Notes: generated by a model from the sequence alone, not told the origin. A stretch of DNA of 64,000 bases from Bacillota bacterium (GCA_023388495.1 JAEWGC010000023.1:11181-75180), one strand, 5' to 3'; counted from the first letter of the stretch, positions 41,775-50,360 are shown. Numbers and translations: made by a program.

Positions 41775-42749
41775 TTGAAAAACAAGGTTCTAAAGATGCT
41801 AAAGGATAGTGAAGATTTTATATCAGGTGAAGAAATATCTAAGAAATTCCATATGACTCGTGCTGCTATATGGAAATATATAAATATGCTAAAGGAAGAA
41901 GGATATATTATAGAATCAATACCTAGAAGAGGATATAAGCTAATATCCTTACCAGATATACTTACCTATGAGGAGGTAGAAGAATACTTAAATACAGACT
42001 TTATTGGAAGAAATATATATTATTTTCAATCAATAGACTCTACCAATAAAAAGGCTAAGGAAATAGCATTTGAAGAAAAAGAAGGAACTATTTTAGTAGC
42101 AGAGGAACAACTACAGGGAAAAGGCAGACTAGGTAGGCAATGGATATCCCCTAAAGGTAAAGGTATATGGCTGAGTATAATTTTAAAGCCTAAGGTAGAC
42201 CCCCTAAAAGTAGCAAAGATAACATTATTAGGTGCAGCGGCAGTACATAAGGCATTAGCAAACATGGGTATAAAATCACAAATAAAATGGCCAAACGATA
42301 TATTAATAGATGGAAAAAAGATCTGCGGCATACTAACAGAAATGAGTGCCGAATTAAATATGATCAATTATGTAGTTATGGGGATAGGTATAAATGTTAA
42401 TCTTGATCATATACCTGAGGATTTAAGTGACAGAGCTACATCTATTAAGATAGTCGAAGAAAAGGAAATAGATAGGAAAGAACTGTTGGCAAATATATTA
42501 AACGAATTCGAAGAAATCTATATAGATCTTAAAGACAAAGATAGTGTATCTAAAGCAATAGGCATATGTAGAGAAAACTCAGCATTAATAGGAAAAGAAG
42601 TTAGGATAATTAGGGGAGATGAAGTAAGAATAGGAAAAGCTTTAGATATAAATGAAGAAGGACACTTGGTTGTAGAGTTTGAGGGTGAAATTGTTGAAGA
42701 TATCTATTCAGGAGAAGTGTCCATAAGAGGGACAGATGGATATATATAA
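41775..42749 (+). CDS. birA: BirA: biotin protein ligase and biotin-operon repressor
   Basis: Bifunctional protein that attaches biotin to carboxylases and represses biotin genes. The 324-residue chain has an N-terminal winged HTH (about 1-60, FISGEEISKKFHMTRAAIWKYI), the ligase domain with DSTNKKAKE, GKGRLGRQWISPKGKGIW (biotinyl-AMP loop), KWPNDI and VVMGIGINVN, and a C-terminal SH3-like domain. The HTH makes it the repressor type. The start is the TTG at 41775 after AAGAAGGTGA; the in-frame ATG at 41721 is upstream of that ribosome binding site. Two BirA-type operators lie 3 kb away in front of bioY. Confidence 0.92.
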   Translation: MKNKVLKMLKDSEDFISGEEISKKFHMTRAAIWKYINMLKEEGYIIESIPRRGYKLISLPDILTYEEVEEYLNTDFIGRNIYYFQSIDSTNKKAKEIAFEEKEGTILVAEEQLQGKGRLGRQWISPKGKGIWLSIILKPKVDPLKVAKITLLGAAAVHKALANMGIKSQIKWPNDILIDGKKICGILTEMSAELNMINYVVMGIGINVNLDHIPEDLSDRATSIKIVEEKEIDRKELLANILNEFEEIYIDLKDKDSVSKAIGICRENSALIGKEVRIIRGDEVRIGKALDINEEGHLVVEFEGEIVEDIYSGEVSIRGTDGYI

Positions 42750-42772
42750 CAACACTAAATTTATAAGAATAG

Positions 42773-42801
42773 TTGAACAATTTTCAGATTTATGGTACAA
42801 T
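42773..42801 (+). promoter_or_regulatory. Sigma-A promoter of brnQ
   Basis: TTGAAC (42773-42778), 17-base spacer, TACAAT (42796-42801), ending 34 bases before the GTG start. Confidence 0.6.
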
Positions 42802-42835
42802 TGAAATAATTTTTAAAATACAGAGAGGTGTTGTT

Positions 42836-44122
42836 GTGAAGAAAAAGAATGATGCATTTATTTTAGGAGCGGCTTTATTTTCCATGTTTTTTGGAGCAGG
42901 GAACTTAATTTTTCCTCCATTTTTAGGGTTGCTGGCAGGCCAGAAATGGAATTGGTCTATGTTTGGTTTTTTTATTACAGGGATTGGGTTACCTCTTTTG
43001 GGAATAATTGCTTCTGCTAAAGCTGGAGGAGATGTAGATAAACTAGGAAGAAGGGTTTCACCATTATTTAGCAAGTTTCTAGGAATAACAGTTGTTTTAG
43101 CCATAGGGCCATTATTAGCAATTCCAAGGACTGGAGCAACTGCTTTTGAAATAGGAGTTTTACCTATTATGCCTAATGGAAACCCTACAATATTTTCTAT
43201 ACTTTATTTTGGAATAACTTTATTATTAGTGATAAAACCAAATCAGGTAATTGATAAGATAGGAAAGATTTTAACACCAGCCTTACTTATACTATTAGGT
43301 CTAATTATAATCAAGGGTATTTTTGATCCTATGGGTGTCCCGGTGGCAGAAAATTTTGCAAGACCATTTTCTGAGGGATTTATTAGTGGATATCAAACTA
43401 TGGATGCTTTAGCCTCCATATTATTTGGTGGAATAATAACTACATCCCTAATTCAAAATGGATATGATGACGAGAAAGAGCAAATGAATATGACTAAAAA
43501 GGCTGGTTTAGTAGCAGTAGTAGGGCTAACTATTGTTTATGGAGGATTGGGATATTTGGGAGCTACTGGAGGCTCATTATTTTCAAAGGATATAGAAAAG
43601 GTGGATTTGATAGTAAACATAGCAAATAACTCTTTGGAGAGCTTTGGTAAAATTGGCCTTGGAATAGTAGTAGCTTTAGCTTGCCTAACTACTACTATAG
43701 GGCTTACTGCCACAGTGGGACAATATTTTAATAAAATAAGTAATGGGAAGCTAAAATATGAGGTTATAGTAATAGCAACTACTATATTTAGTTCTATTAT
43801 GTCCATACGAGGAGTGGAATCTATAATTGCTTTTTCAGAACCAATACTTGTATTCATGTATCCAGTTGTAATAGTCATGATTTTATTAACTATAATTTTA
43901 GGTGACAAACCAAATAAGAATATTTATAGACAGGCAATATATGCAACCTTAATAGTAAGTACACTAGAATTATTATATAGATTTAAGATATGGACATATT
44001 TTACCCATGTAGTGGAGTATTTGCCTTTAGCTTCATGGGGGTTAGCGTGGCTAGTTCCAGCAATATTGGGAGCTATTTTGGGAATGTTGATGCCAAACAA
44101 ATCGGATATTCAAATAAATTAA
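42836..44122 (+). CDS. brnQ: BrnQ branched-chain amino acid:cation symporter
   Basis: Integral membrane symporter (LIVCS family) for leucine, isoleucine and valine, 428 residues with about twelve helices. The N-terminal signature is GAALFSMFFGAGNLIFPPFL. Further typical segments are LGKYVAPL-like LGRRVSPLFSKFLG, DPMGVP and FAEPILVFMYP-like FSEPILVFMYPVV. GTG start at 42836 after AGAGGTG; an upstream ATG at 42773 lies within the promoter. Single gene ended by a strong terminator shared with bioY. Fits a peptide and amino-acid fermenter. Confidence 0.92.
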   Translation: MKKKNDAFILGAALFSMFFGAGNLIFPPFLGLLAGQKWNWSMFGFFITGIGLPLLGIIASAKAGGDVDKLGRRVSPLFSKFLGITVVLAIGPLLAIPRTGATAFEIGVLPIMPNGNPTIFSILYFGITLLLVIKPNQVIDKIGKILTPALLILLGLIIIKGIFDPMGVPVAENFARPFSEGFISGYQTMDALASILFGGIITTSLIQNGYDDEKEQMNMTKKAGLVAVVGLTIVYGGLGYLGATGGSLFSKDIEKVDLIVNIANNSLESFGKIGLGIVVALACLTTTIGLTATVGQYFNKISNGKLKYEVIVIATTIFSSIMSIRGVESIIAFSEPILVFMYPVVIVMILLTIILGDKPNKNIYRQAIYATLIVSTLELLYRFKIWTYFTHVVEYLPLASWGLAWLVPAILGAILGMLMPNKSDIQIN

Positions 44123-44164
44123 TAAAGCAGGGTTATCTGTAAATTAAGATAACCCTGCTTTATT
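44121..44164. terminator. Bidirectional intrinsic terminator between brnQ and bioY
   Basis: An 18-bp stem (AATAAAGCAGGGTTATCT and its complement) with an 8-base loop. It takes in the last base or two of brnQ and the 3' end of bioY. Confidence 0.85.
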
Positions 44165-44701
44165 TAGTATTGGTATAGTCTTAATAGCAACAATTGAAGC
44201 CACTATAAATTTTAAAAGGTCTCCGGGTAAGAAGAGTAGACAACCCATTTTCATTATAGCATCAAAGGATAAGCCCTTTGCCATTACAATATTTAGCATA
44301 TAATACATATATGGTAGTCCAAATAAATATATAACTATGCTCCCAACTAAAGAGGCAATCCAGATGTTTTTAGTTGATGCTCCATTTTCGGAATGGGCAA
44401 TTTTCCCCACAATATAAGCAGCAAATATAAATCCAATAATGAATCCAAAGCTGGGCTTCATTACAGTCTGAAGCCCACCACTAAATCCAGCAAAAATAGG
44501 TACTCCAACTAATCCTAATATTATGTAGATTATTTGAGATAATGTACCTAGTTTTGGACCTAGTATAAGACCAGATAAAATAACAAATAAGGTTTGTAAA
44601 GTAATAGGAACTTCCCCCAAAGGAATACTAATAAAAGCTCCAATAGCTGTAAGTCCTGTAAACATGGAGACTAAGGTCATCTCTTTTGTAGTTAATTTCA
44701 T
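44144..44701 (-). CDS. bioY: BioY biotin transporter substrate-binding subunit
   Basis: S-component of an ECF-type biotin transporter, 185 residues with six helices. Family marks are FTGLTAIGAFISIPLGEVPI, ITLQTLFVILSGLILGPK, GGLQTVMKPSFGFIIGF and GLPYMYYM. The start at 44701 follows AGGAGGTAATAAA; the track to 44722 would start within a BirA operator. The promoter lies between two BirA-type boxes, so transcription should be shut off by BirA when biotin is ample. The shared ECF energising genes are elsewhere in the genome. Confidence 0.93.
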   Translation of the reverse strand: MKLTTKEMTLVSMFTGLTAIGAFISIPLGEVPITLQTLFVILSGLILGPKLGTLSQIIYIILGLVGVPIFAGFSGGLQTVMKPSFGFIIGFIFAAYIVGKIAHSENGASTKNIWIASLVGSIVIYLFGLPYMYYMLNIVMAKGLSFDAIMKMGCLLFLPGDLLKFIVASIVAIKTIPILNKAGLS

Positions 44702-44715
44702 TTTATTACCTCCTA

Positions 44716-44747
44716 TTGTCAACTGAATGCATAAAAAACGTTTACAA
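44716..44747 (-). promoter_or_regulatory. Proximal BirA operator of bioY
   Basis: Read on the minus strand: TTGTAAAC-N16-GTTGACAA, the Firmicute BirA dyad (TTGTAAAC-N14-16-GTTTACAA) with one mismatch. It covers the expected start site, just before the bioY ribosome binding site. Confidence 0.8.
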
Positions 44748-44750
44748 TAG

Positions 44751-44779
44751 TATAATAAATGAAATCCTTTGTATTGTCA
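44751..44779 (-). promoter_or_regulatory. bioY promoter between two BirA boxes
   Basis: On the minus strand TTGACA (in the distal box), 17-base spacer, TATTAT. The -35 is inside the distal operator and the start is inside the proximal one. Confidence 0.65.
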
Positions 44780-44805
44780 ACTAAAAAATATCCAATGGTT
44801 TACAA
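44774..44805 (-). promoter_or_regulatory. Distal BirA operator of bioY
   Basis: Minus strand TTGTAAAC-N16-GTTGACAA, the same half-sites and spacing as the proximal site. Centre-to-centre distance is 58 bases. Its right half doubles as the -35 hexamer. Confidence 0.8.
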
Positions 44806-44812
44806 AGGTGTT

Positions 44813-45937
44813 TTAACCTAGTTTACCGTCATAACTATTATATTCAATCAAGGCTTTCCCTAGATAAACAATACCTTCGTTTGAGAATCCACTATATGTT
44901 TTTTCCATGTTTTCTTTCATATTATCCAATATTCTAGGATTGTTCATAAGATATTCTATAAGATTTTTAATTTCCTTTATTTTATATACATATATGGCCA
45001 ATCCATTTTTCACTAAAAAGTCTAAGTTTTCTTTTTCTTGACCAGGAATATAATAAGGAATAATCATAGGGAGTCTTTTTGCCATGGCTTCTGAAATAGT
45101 TAATCCTCCTGGTTTTGTTATAAGTATATCTGAACTTTCCATAATATCTGGAATATTATTTGTAAATCCGTAAAGGATTATTTTATTATTATTAATCCAG
45201 TCTGTAAATTCAGATTCTATAGATAATCTTAGTTTTTTATTGTTCCCGCAAACAACTACAACACGATAATCTCCTTCTAAGGTCATAACATTATCTAGTA
45301 CCTTTATCATATTTTTTAGTCCTAGACTACCTGCCATTAATAATATTTGGAAGGGTTTTTTATTAAGGAGCATTTTATTACATCTATTTAGAAATTCAGT
45401 TTTAATAGGTATACCATAGGGAAATATTCTATTTTCGGGTATACCCTGATTGAATAATGTTACTCCTGTATGGTCACTACCAACAATATATGCATCTACA
45501 TTATCATTTACATAAATCTTATGTGCTTCATAGTCTGTTATTACAGAAATAAAGGGTACATTGATGAGATTTTTTTCTTTTAGATATCCCACTATACTTA
45601 TGGGAAATGAATGAGTTGAAATAATTAAATCTGGGGTTTCTTCCAAAATTATATTATAGATTTTCTCCTTTGCAACCTTTACTAAAGACATATTAAGTAA
45701 TTTATTGGTTTTTTCTTTATTGCTAATATCATATAGATTTCCATATAATTTAGGAAAATTATTAATTATAATTTTACATGAACTGGAGATAAAAGAATCT
45801 AAACTTTTACTTATGGCTAGTAATATATCTATCTTTTTAACTGTAAAGCCATGTTTAATAAATTCCTTTTCTAAACATGAAGCTGCTTCGTTATGACCAC
45901 CACCTATAGAGGCAGTAAATATTAATATCTTTCGCAT
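44813..45937 (-). CDS. MGDG synthase / UgtP-type diacylglycerol glycosyltransferase
   Basis: Glycosyltransferase family 28-like enzyme related to plant MGDG synthase and Bacillus UgtP, which add sugar to diacylglycerol to make glycolipids or lipoteichoic acid anchors. The 374-residue protein starts MRKILIFTASIGGGHNEAA (donor/acceptor loop GGGHN), has the MGDG synthase N-domain (DILLAISKSLDSFI), DLIISTHSFPIS, and the nucleotide-sugar site LITKPGGLTISEAMAK. Start at 45937 after AAGGGG; the longer frame to 45997 adds a segment with no ribosome binding site. Single gene. The sugar and exact lipid product cannot be told. Confidence 0.88.
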   Translation of the reverse strand: MRKILIFTASIGGGHNEAASCLEKEFIKHGFTVKKIDILLAISKSLDSFISSSCKIIINNFPKLYGNLYDISNKEKTNKLLNMSLVKVAKEKIYNIILEETPDLIISTHSFPISIVGYLKEKNLINVPFISVITDYEAHKIYVNDNVDAYIVGSDHTGVTLFNQGIPENRIFPYGIPIKTEFLNRCNKMLLNKKPFQILLMAGSLGLKNMIKVLDNVMTLEGDYRVVVVCGNNKKLRLSIESEFTDWINNNKIILYGFTNNIPDIMESSDILITKPGGLTISEAMAKRLPMIIPYYIPGQEKENLDFLVKNGLAIYVYKIKEIKNLIEYLMNNPRILDNMKENMEKTYSGFSNEGIVYLGKALIEYNSYDGKLG

Positions 45938-46096
45938 ATATAGAACCCCTTTACTAAGATAATACATTAAATAAATTTCTAGTAATAATATACCCATTAC
46001 TATAACGTCGTATAAAAGAATTTTACTGCTATGAAAAACCTTTATATTCCATAAATATGTACTTTGAACCTTATTTAAATCATTATTAAATAATTG

Positions 46097-46160
46097 TTGA
46101 CAAAAAAAATATCCTTGTATATACTGTATATATAATATATATACAGTATATACAAGGATA
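46097..46160 (+). promoter_or_regulatory. GntR-operon promoter embedded in a 51-bp perfect palindrome
   Basis: TTGACA (46097-46102), 17 bases, TATACT (46120-46125). From 46110 to 46160 the sequence is a perfect inverted repeat with 25-bp arms around one central A (46135). It contains two GTATATAC octamers (46117-46124, 46146-46153) and covers the -10, start site and leader, ending 24 bases before the GntR start. It is an obvious operator for the GntR/YtrA-type protein encoded next. Confidence 0.85.
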
Positions 46161-46183
46161 ACAGTCGTATAAGGAGGGTGTAT

Positions 46184-46558
46184 ATGAAGATAATAGTATC
46201 TAATTCTTCTAATGAACCTATATATGAACAGATAGCTAACCAGATAAAAGGTATGATAATAAAGGGAGAACTTGAAGAAGGAGAGGCCTTACCTTCTATA
46301 AGAGCTTTAGCCAAGGATTTACAAATATCTGTCATAACAACGAAAAGAGCATATGAAGAATTGGAAAAGGAAGGATTTATAGAAACTATGCAAGGAAAAG
46401 GTTCCTTTGTAGCCATGCAAAATAAGGAACTAATGAAAGAAAAAAAACTAAAGATAATAGAAGAAAAATTAGCTGAAGTAGTAGAGGAATCTAGATTATT
46501 AGGATTAAAGTACATTGAAGTAAAAGAAATGCTAAAGATTTTATTTGAGGAGGATTAG
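46184..46558 (+). CDS. GntR family (YtrA subfamily) transcriptional regulator
   Basis: A 124-residue repressor: winged HTH (about 10-75, PIYEQIANQIKGMIIKGEL, GEALPSIRALAKDL, TTKRAYEELEKEGFIETMQGKGSF) and a short C-terminal helical dimerisation tail, the layout of the YtrA subfamily. YtrA proteins repress a downstream ABC transporter operon and often respond to cell-wall antibiotics. It starts after AAGGAGGGTG, and the ABC ATPase follows 3 bases after its stop. The 51-bp palindrome over its promoter is the expected autoregulatory operator. Confidence 0.92.
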   Translation: MKIIVSNSSNEPIYEQIANQIKGMIIKGELEEGEALPSIRALAKDLQISVITTKRAYEELEKEGFIETMQGKGSFVAMQNKELMKEKKLKIIEEKLAEVVEESRLLGLKYIEVKEMLKILFEED

Positions 46559-46560
46559 AT

Positions 46561-47406
46561 ATGTTAGATATAAAGGGTTTAAATAAGGATTTTAAAAAGT
46601 TTAAGTTAGACAATGTATCATTTAAACTAGAGCCAGGCTATATAATGGGATTTATTGGACCAAATGGTGCAGGAAAAAGTACGACTATAAAGCTTATTAT
46701 GAATCTGATTAAAAAAGATTCAGGGGAGATAAAAATATTCGGTAAAGACCATATACAATTTGAAAAGGAAATTAAAAATAGAATTGGTTTTGTATATGAT
46801 GAATCTTATTTTTATGAAGACTTGAGTATTAGACAAATGAAGAATATAGTAGCACCTTTTTATAAAGAATGGGATGAGAAATTATTCAATAAGTATATGA
46901 AGGATTTTGATCTAGATCCTACTCAAAAGATAAAGAAACTATCTAAGGGAATGAAGATGAAGTTTTCCTTAGGCATTGCCTTATCCCATAATGCAGATTT
47001 AATAATAATGGATGAACCTACATCAGGACTTGATCCAGTATTTAGAAGAGAAATTCTAGACGTGTTATATAGTATTATTCAGGATGAAAATAAGTCTATA
47101 TTTTTCTCTACCCATATTACTACAGATTTAGAGAAGATTGCGGATTATATAACATTTATTAATAAGGGTAAGATAGTTTTCTCCAAATCTAAGGATGAAG
47201 TCTTAGAATCCTATGGGGTAATAAAGGGGGGGAAAGATTTATTAGACAGAGATACAAGAAAAGAATTTATAAGCATTAGAGAAACTAATGTAGGTTTTGA
47301 AGGCTTAGCAGAAAATCCACAAAGGTTAAAGAGATTATTTGGGAATGAAGTATTAATAGAGAAGCCGACATTGGAAGATATAATGGTTTATAGTGTGAGG
47401 GGGTAA
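46561..47406 (+). CDS. ABC transporter ATP-binding protein (YtrB/BcrA-like)
   Basis: ATPase subunit, 281 residues: Walker A GPNGAGKST, Q-loop region NRIGFVYDES, signature LSKGMKMKF (degenerate LSGGQ), Walker B LIIMDEPTSGLDP and the switch histidine in FFSTHITTD. About 80 C-terminal residues form the small regulatory domain typical of drug-exporter type ATPases. AGGAGG lies before the ATG. Coupled with two membrane genes downstream (5 and 12 bases apart). Likely role: export of, or protection from, an antimicrobial or cell-wall-active compound (inference). Confidence 0.92.
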   Translation: MLDIKGLNKDFKKFKLDNVSFKLEPGYIMGFIGPNGAGKSTTIKLIMNLIKKDSGEIKIFGKDHIQFEKEIKNRIGFVYDESYFYEDLSIRQMKNIVAPFYKEWDEKLFNKYMKDFDLDPTQKIKKLSKGMKMKFSLGIALSHNADLIIMDEPTSGLDPVFRREILDVLYSIIQDENKSIFFSTHITTDLEKIADYITFINKGKIVFSKSKDEVLESYGVIKGGKDLLDRDTRKEFISIRETNVGFEGLAENPQRLKRLFGNEVLIEKPTLEDIMVYSVRG

Positions 47407-47410
47407 GAAA

Positions 47411-48022
47411 ATGCTAAATTTAATTAAAAAAGATTTTCTACTAACTTTTTCAAACAAACAATCTTGGATTTTGATAATATTGTATGTACCGTTTATTTTG
47501 TTTATAATGGGTACGACTAAGGGATTCGCAGTAAATTTAATGATTTATACATTTGTATATATGTTGACCACTATACCTTTTGGCTATGAAATACAAACAA
47601 AGCCTCATATATTATTGCAATCACTACCTATTAAGAAAAGGGATATAGTTATTAGTAGATATTTATCTATATTTGTAAATTATATAGTTGGATTTGTTTG
47701 TACTGTGGGTTATATGTGGATAATTAACCTTTTAGGATTTGTAAATGTGGATAATATAAATTTTTCTTTAGTAAAGTCTACTTTGCCAATAGTAGTATTA
47801 TCATTATCCATATCATTGCCAGCTCTTTTTAGATTGCCGCCTAAAATAGCTAATTTCGTAAATATATTTATATATATAGGTATTATGAATTTTGTTATTA
47901 TACCATTTGGACAATATGGTAATTTATTTAATGGATTAGGACTACCAATTATATCAGCTATAGTGTATCTATTATCCATAGGAATATCTCTATGGCTATA
48001 TGAAACAAGGGATTTTGCATAG
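47411..48022 (+). CDS. ABC-2 type permease subunit 1
   Basis: A 203-residue membrane protein with six predicted helices, of the ABC-2 type seen in YtrA-controlled exporters. It begins LNLIKKDFLLTFSNK, the usual amphipathic start, and contains the coupling-helix-like segment QSLPIKKRDIVISRYLS. It starts 4 bases after the ATPase gene's stop, with GAGGGGG before the ATG. It is homologous in layout to the next gene, and the two probably form a heterodimeric channel. Confidence 0.85.
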   Translation: MLNLIKKDFLLTFSNKQSWILIILYVPFILFIMGTTKGFAVNLMIYTFVYMLTTIPFGYEIQTKPHILLQSLPIKKRDIVISRYLSIFVNYIVGFVCTVGYMWIINLLGFVNVDNINFSLVKSTLPIVVLSLSISLPALFRLPPKIANFVNIFIYIGIMNFVIIPFGQYGNLFNGLGLPIISAIVYLLSIGISLWLYETRDFA

Positions 48023-48033
48023 GAGGGATAGAG

Positions 48034-48696
48034 ATGAAGCAACTTGTAATGAAGGATATACGATTACTTAGGTTTGTAAACTTATTTATATTAGTTGCAG
48101 GATTATTTTTTGGGTATGTGGGAGTTGATATTAATCATATATATAAATCCAAATTTATATATGGATTTGCTATGTTTATAATGGTGTATATGGTTTCCAC
48201 GTTTTCTACTCAATATGATGTAAAAGGAAAATCGGATATGATGTTAAACTCATTTCCAGTAGATAGATATGATATTGTAAAATCTAAATACATATCTATG
48301 GCAATTTATATTTTGTTTATAACTGGAATTGTGTTTTTATCATCAAATGTCTTTAATATTATATCTAAAAGCGTTTCAGATGGAAATCCTGCTACCATAT
48401 GGGATGTATTATTAATAGGTGGATTATCTTTGATATTTTTCTCTATATATCTTCCATTCCATTATTATAATGTAGGAAAGGCACAAGTATTTAATCAAAT
48501 TTTTTATATTCTACTTATTTTGTTGCCAAATATAATAAGTAGGTTCGGTAACAAAATTGAGGCTACAAAGATATTTCAAAATGTAATTAATATGGATTTT
48601 AAAATAATCATTCTTATGTTTGCAGGGGTTGGAGTAATAATGTATTTAGTATCCCTACAGATTTCAAAGAGCATATATAAAAAGAAAGAGTTTTAG
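48034..48696 (+). CDS. ABC-2 type permease subunit 2
   Basis: A 220-residue membrane protein with six predicted helices. It starts KQLVMKDIRLLRFVN and has LNSFPVDRYDIVKSKYIS, parallel to QSLPIKKRDIVISRYLS in subunit 1, so the pair arose by duplication. AGGAGGG precedes the ATG. Last gene of the GntR-ABC operon; no clear terminator hairpin was seen after it. Confidence 0.85.
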   Translation: MKQLVMKDIRLLRFVNLFILVAGLFFGYVGVDINHIYKSKFIYGFAMFIMVYMVSTFSTQYDVKGKSDMMLNSFPVDRYDIVKSKYISMAIYILFITGIVFLSSNVFNIISKSVSDGNPATIWDVLLIGGLSLIFFSIYLPFHYYNVGKAQVFNQIFYILLILLPNIISRFGNKIEATKIFQNVINMDFKIIILMFAGVGVIMYLVSLQISKSIYKKKEF

Positions 48697-48853
48697 ATAA
48701 CAATTTACTAGTCTAGAAATAAATTTCGACAGAATACGACATAAAATAACGAAGATTGTAAAAATAAAGATATTGACCTTATAAGTTATTATATGATTTA
48801 ATTAATATAATAATTAGAATAGTGATTCAGCAAATAACTTTGGGGTGATATGT

Positions 48854-50161
48854 TTGGAGACTATGATCTCATGGACAACCGTAGGGGGAATTATAAATCG
48901 AATAAGAGAAAAGTTAAATGTAAATCAGTCAAATGATTCAGTGATTGAAATTGACAATAATTTAGCAAGATTAATAGAATGCGATGAAATTCCTGTCAAA
49001 ATAGATAATACACAATTGATATGTAAAAATATAAATGAGGTTTTTGAAGACAAGAATATAGATTTAATCATCGAGCCTGAGGATTTATTTAATCCAACAA
49101 GATATGATGCCAAGGAGAAAGCGGAAGCATATATTAGCGAATTAGAGAAACATAAAGATGATAAAAATTATGTTATTGATCTAGATGATTTAGATGATTT
49201 GGAGTTTCTTTTAAATGAATATGACCTTATGGACAAAAAGATTAAGGCATATGAGTTAATTGGAGATATATATTTTAATTCTAGAAATTATGAAAAGGAA
49301 TATGAATATATGTTGAAGGCTTGGGAGCTGAGAACTAGGTATCCAAATAGAAAGCTAAATTATAGGGTAATGATAAAGCTGGCAAGTAACTATATTGATA
49401 GAGGAAAATATGAAGATGCAATAGCATTATATCAAAAAGCCCTTCTAAATGTTAATGATATACCAAGAGAGTACTTGAGCCATCTATATTATAACTATGC
49501 TTTAGCTTGTTATAGAATAAACTTGTGCTCTATTTCTCTGGAAATAATTTCAGATACATTAAAATGTGTGGAGAGAAAAGACTATGATTTATGGAGAAAA
49601 ACATACATCATAGAGGGTGGATGTTATTTTAAAATGGGAGACTACGAATCGGCATTAAGTAGTTACAATAAAGCTCTTCAAGTTTTAACATTTACTGGAT
49701 ACAGTGATGTAAAATATTTAATATATGGAAATATGGCTGAAGCTTATACAAAACTAAGGGATTATAAACGTGCTTATAAATATCTGGATGGAATATTAAA
49801 GGATATTAAAAAATTAGATAAGGGTTCAAATAATTATACAGTAATTTTAAATCAATTGGCTGTTTCTTATGAAAACTTAGGAGAACTTGAAAAAGCAGAA
49901 AAATATTATAAAGAATCTCTAGAATATGCTAAAAGAAATGTTCAAAAGAATTATATCTTAAAGAACCTTACATCTCTAATAAATTTAAGTACTAAAATAG
50001 AAATTAAAGATATTTTAAACATAATAGACCAATATAGTGATGATATTGTGCCTGACATAAAGGTTAATGATAATTTACTAATAGTATTAAAATCTTTGAA
50101 GGCATATGTTGACAATAAGGAGTATGATAAATTTGCAAAACTAATCGATAGTATAATATAA
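48854..50161 (+). CDS. HTH-TPR regulator, RRNPP-like
   Basis: A 435-residue protein with an Xre-like N-terminal region (TVGGIINRIREKLNVNQ, then LARLIECDEIP and TQLICKNINEVF) and an array of tetratricopeptide repeats (about 90-435; for example YEDAIALYQKALLNV, GDYESALSSYNKALQV, GELEKAEKYYKESLEYAK). This layout is that of RRNPP regulators (Rgg, NprR, PlcR, PrgX class), which bind imported signal peptides in the TPR groove. The HTH is somewhat degenerate, so it may act by protein contacts like Rap. A 49-residue secreted peptide gene follows 20 bases later. GGGGTGA fits the TTG start at 48854; a GTG at 48845 is an alternative. Confidence 0.8.
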   Translation: METMISWTTVGGIINRIREKLNVNQSNDSVIEIDNNLARLIECDEIPVKIDNTQLICKNINEVFEDKNIDLIIEPEDLFNPTRYDAKEKAEAYISELEKHKDDKNYVIDLDDLDDLEFLLNEYDLMDKKIKAYELIGDIYFNSRNYEKEYEYMLKAWELRTRYPNRKLNYRVMIKLASNYIDRGKYEDAIALYQKALLNVNDIPREYLSHLYYNYALACYRINLCSISLEIISDTLKCVERKDYDLWRKTYIIEGGCYFKMGDYESALSSYNKALQVLTFTGYSDVKYLIYGNMAEAYTKLRDYKRAYKYLDGILKDIKKLDKGSNNYTVILNQLAVSYENLGELEKAEKYYKESLEYAKRNVQKNYILKNLTSLINLSTKIEIKDILNIIDQYSDDIVPDIKVNDNLLIVLKSLKAYVDNKEYDKFAKLIDSII

Positions 50162-50181
50162 TATTAAGGGGGATAAATAGT

Positions 50182-50331
50182 ATGAAGACAAAAAAGTCAT
50201 TGATAAGTGTACTTATACTAATCCTTTTATTACTTAATCTATCTATAGGAGTATTTGCAGAAGGTGACGAGGGGCCAACGAGACCTAAGCTTAATAACTA
50301 CACAGAGTATGAAGAATCTAATACACCTTAG
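50182..50331 (+). CDS. 49-residue secreted peptide, candidate RRNPP signal precursor
   Basis: Small gene too short for routine calling. ATG at 50182 follows TTAAGGGGG with good spacing. Product: positively charged MKTKKS, a long hydrophobic core (LISVLILILLLLNLS), a likely signal-peptidase site IGVFA|EG at residues 26-27, then a 23-residue charged tail ending YTEYEESNTP. It begins 20 bases after the HTH-TPR regulator stop and ends before a strong terminator. Regulator followed at once by a short secreted peptide is the hallmark arrangement of RRNPP quorum-sensing pairs (phr, nprX, papR class). The mature signal would be part of the C-terminal tail. Confidence 0.75.
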   Translation: MKTKKSLISVLILILLLLNLSIGVFAEGDEGPTRPKLNNYTEYEESNTP

Positions 50332-50360
50332 TAAAAACAGTAAATTTAGAACCATGAATT

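Noticed and set aside
42026..42367. Antisense ORF inside birA, and similar antisense frames in most genes
   Set aside because: They lack starts with ribosome binding sites, have no family motifs, and lie opposite well-supported genes.
46075..46515. A 146-codon minus-strand ORF across the GntR gene
   Set aside because: It overlaps the palindromic operator and the clear GntR gene, shows low-complexity serine/isoleucine sequence and has no ribosome binding site.
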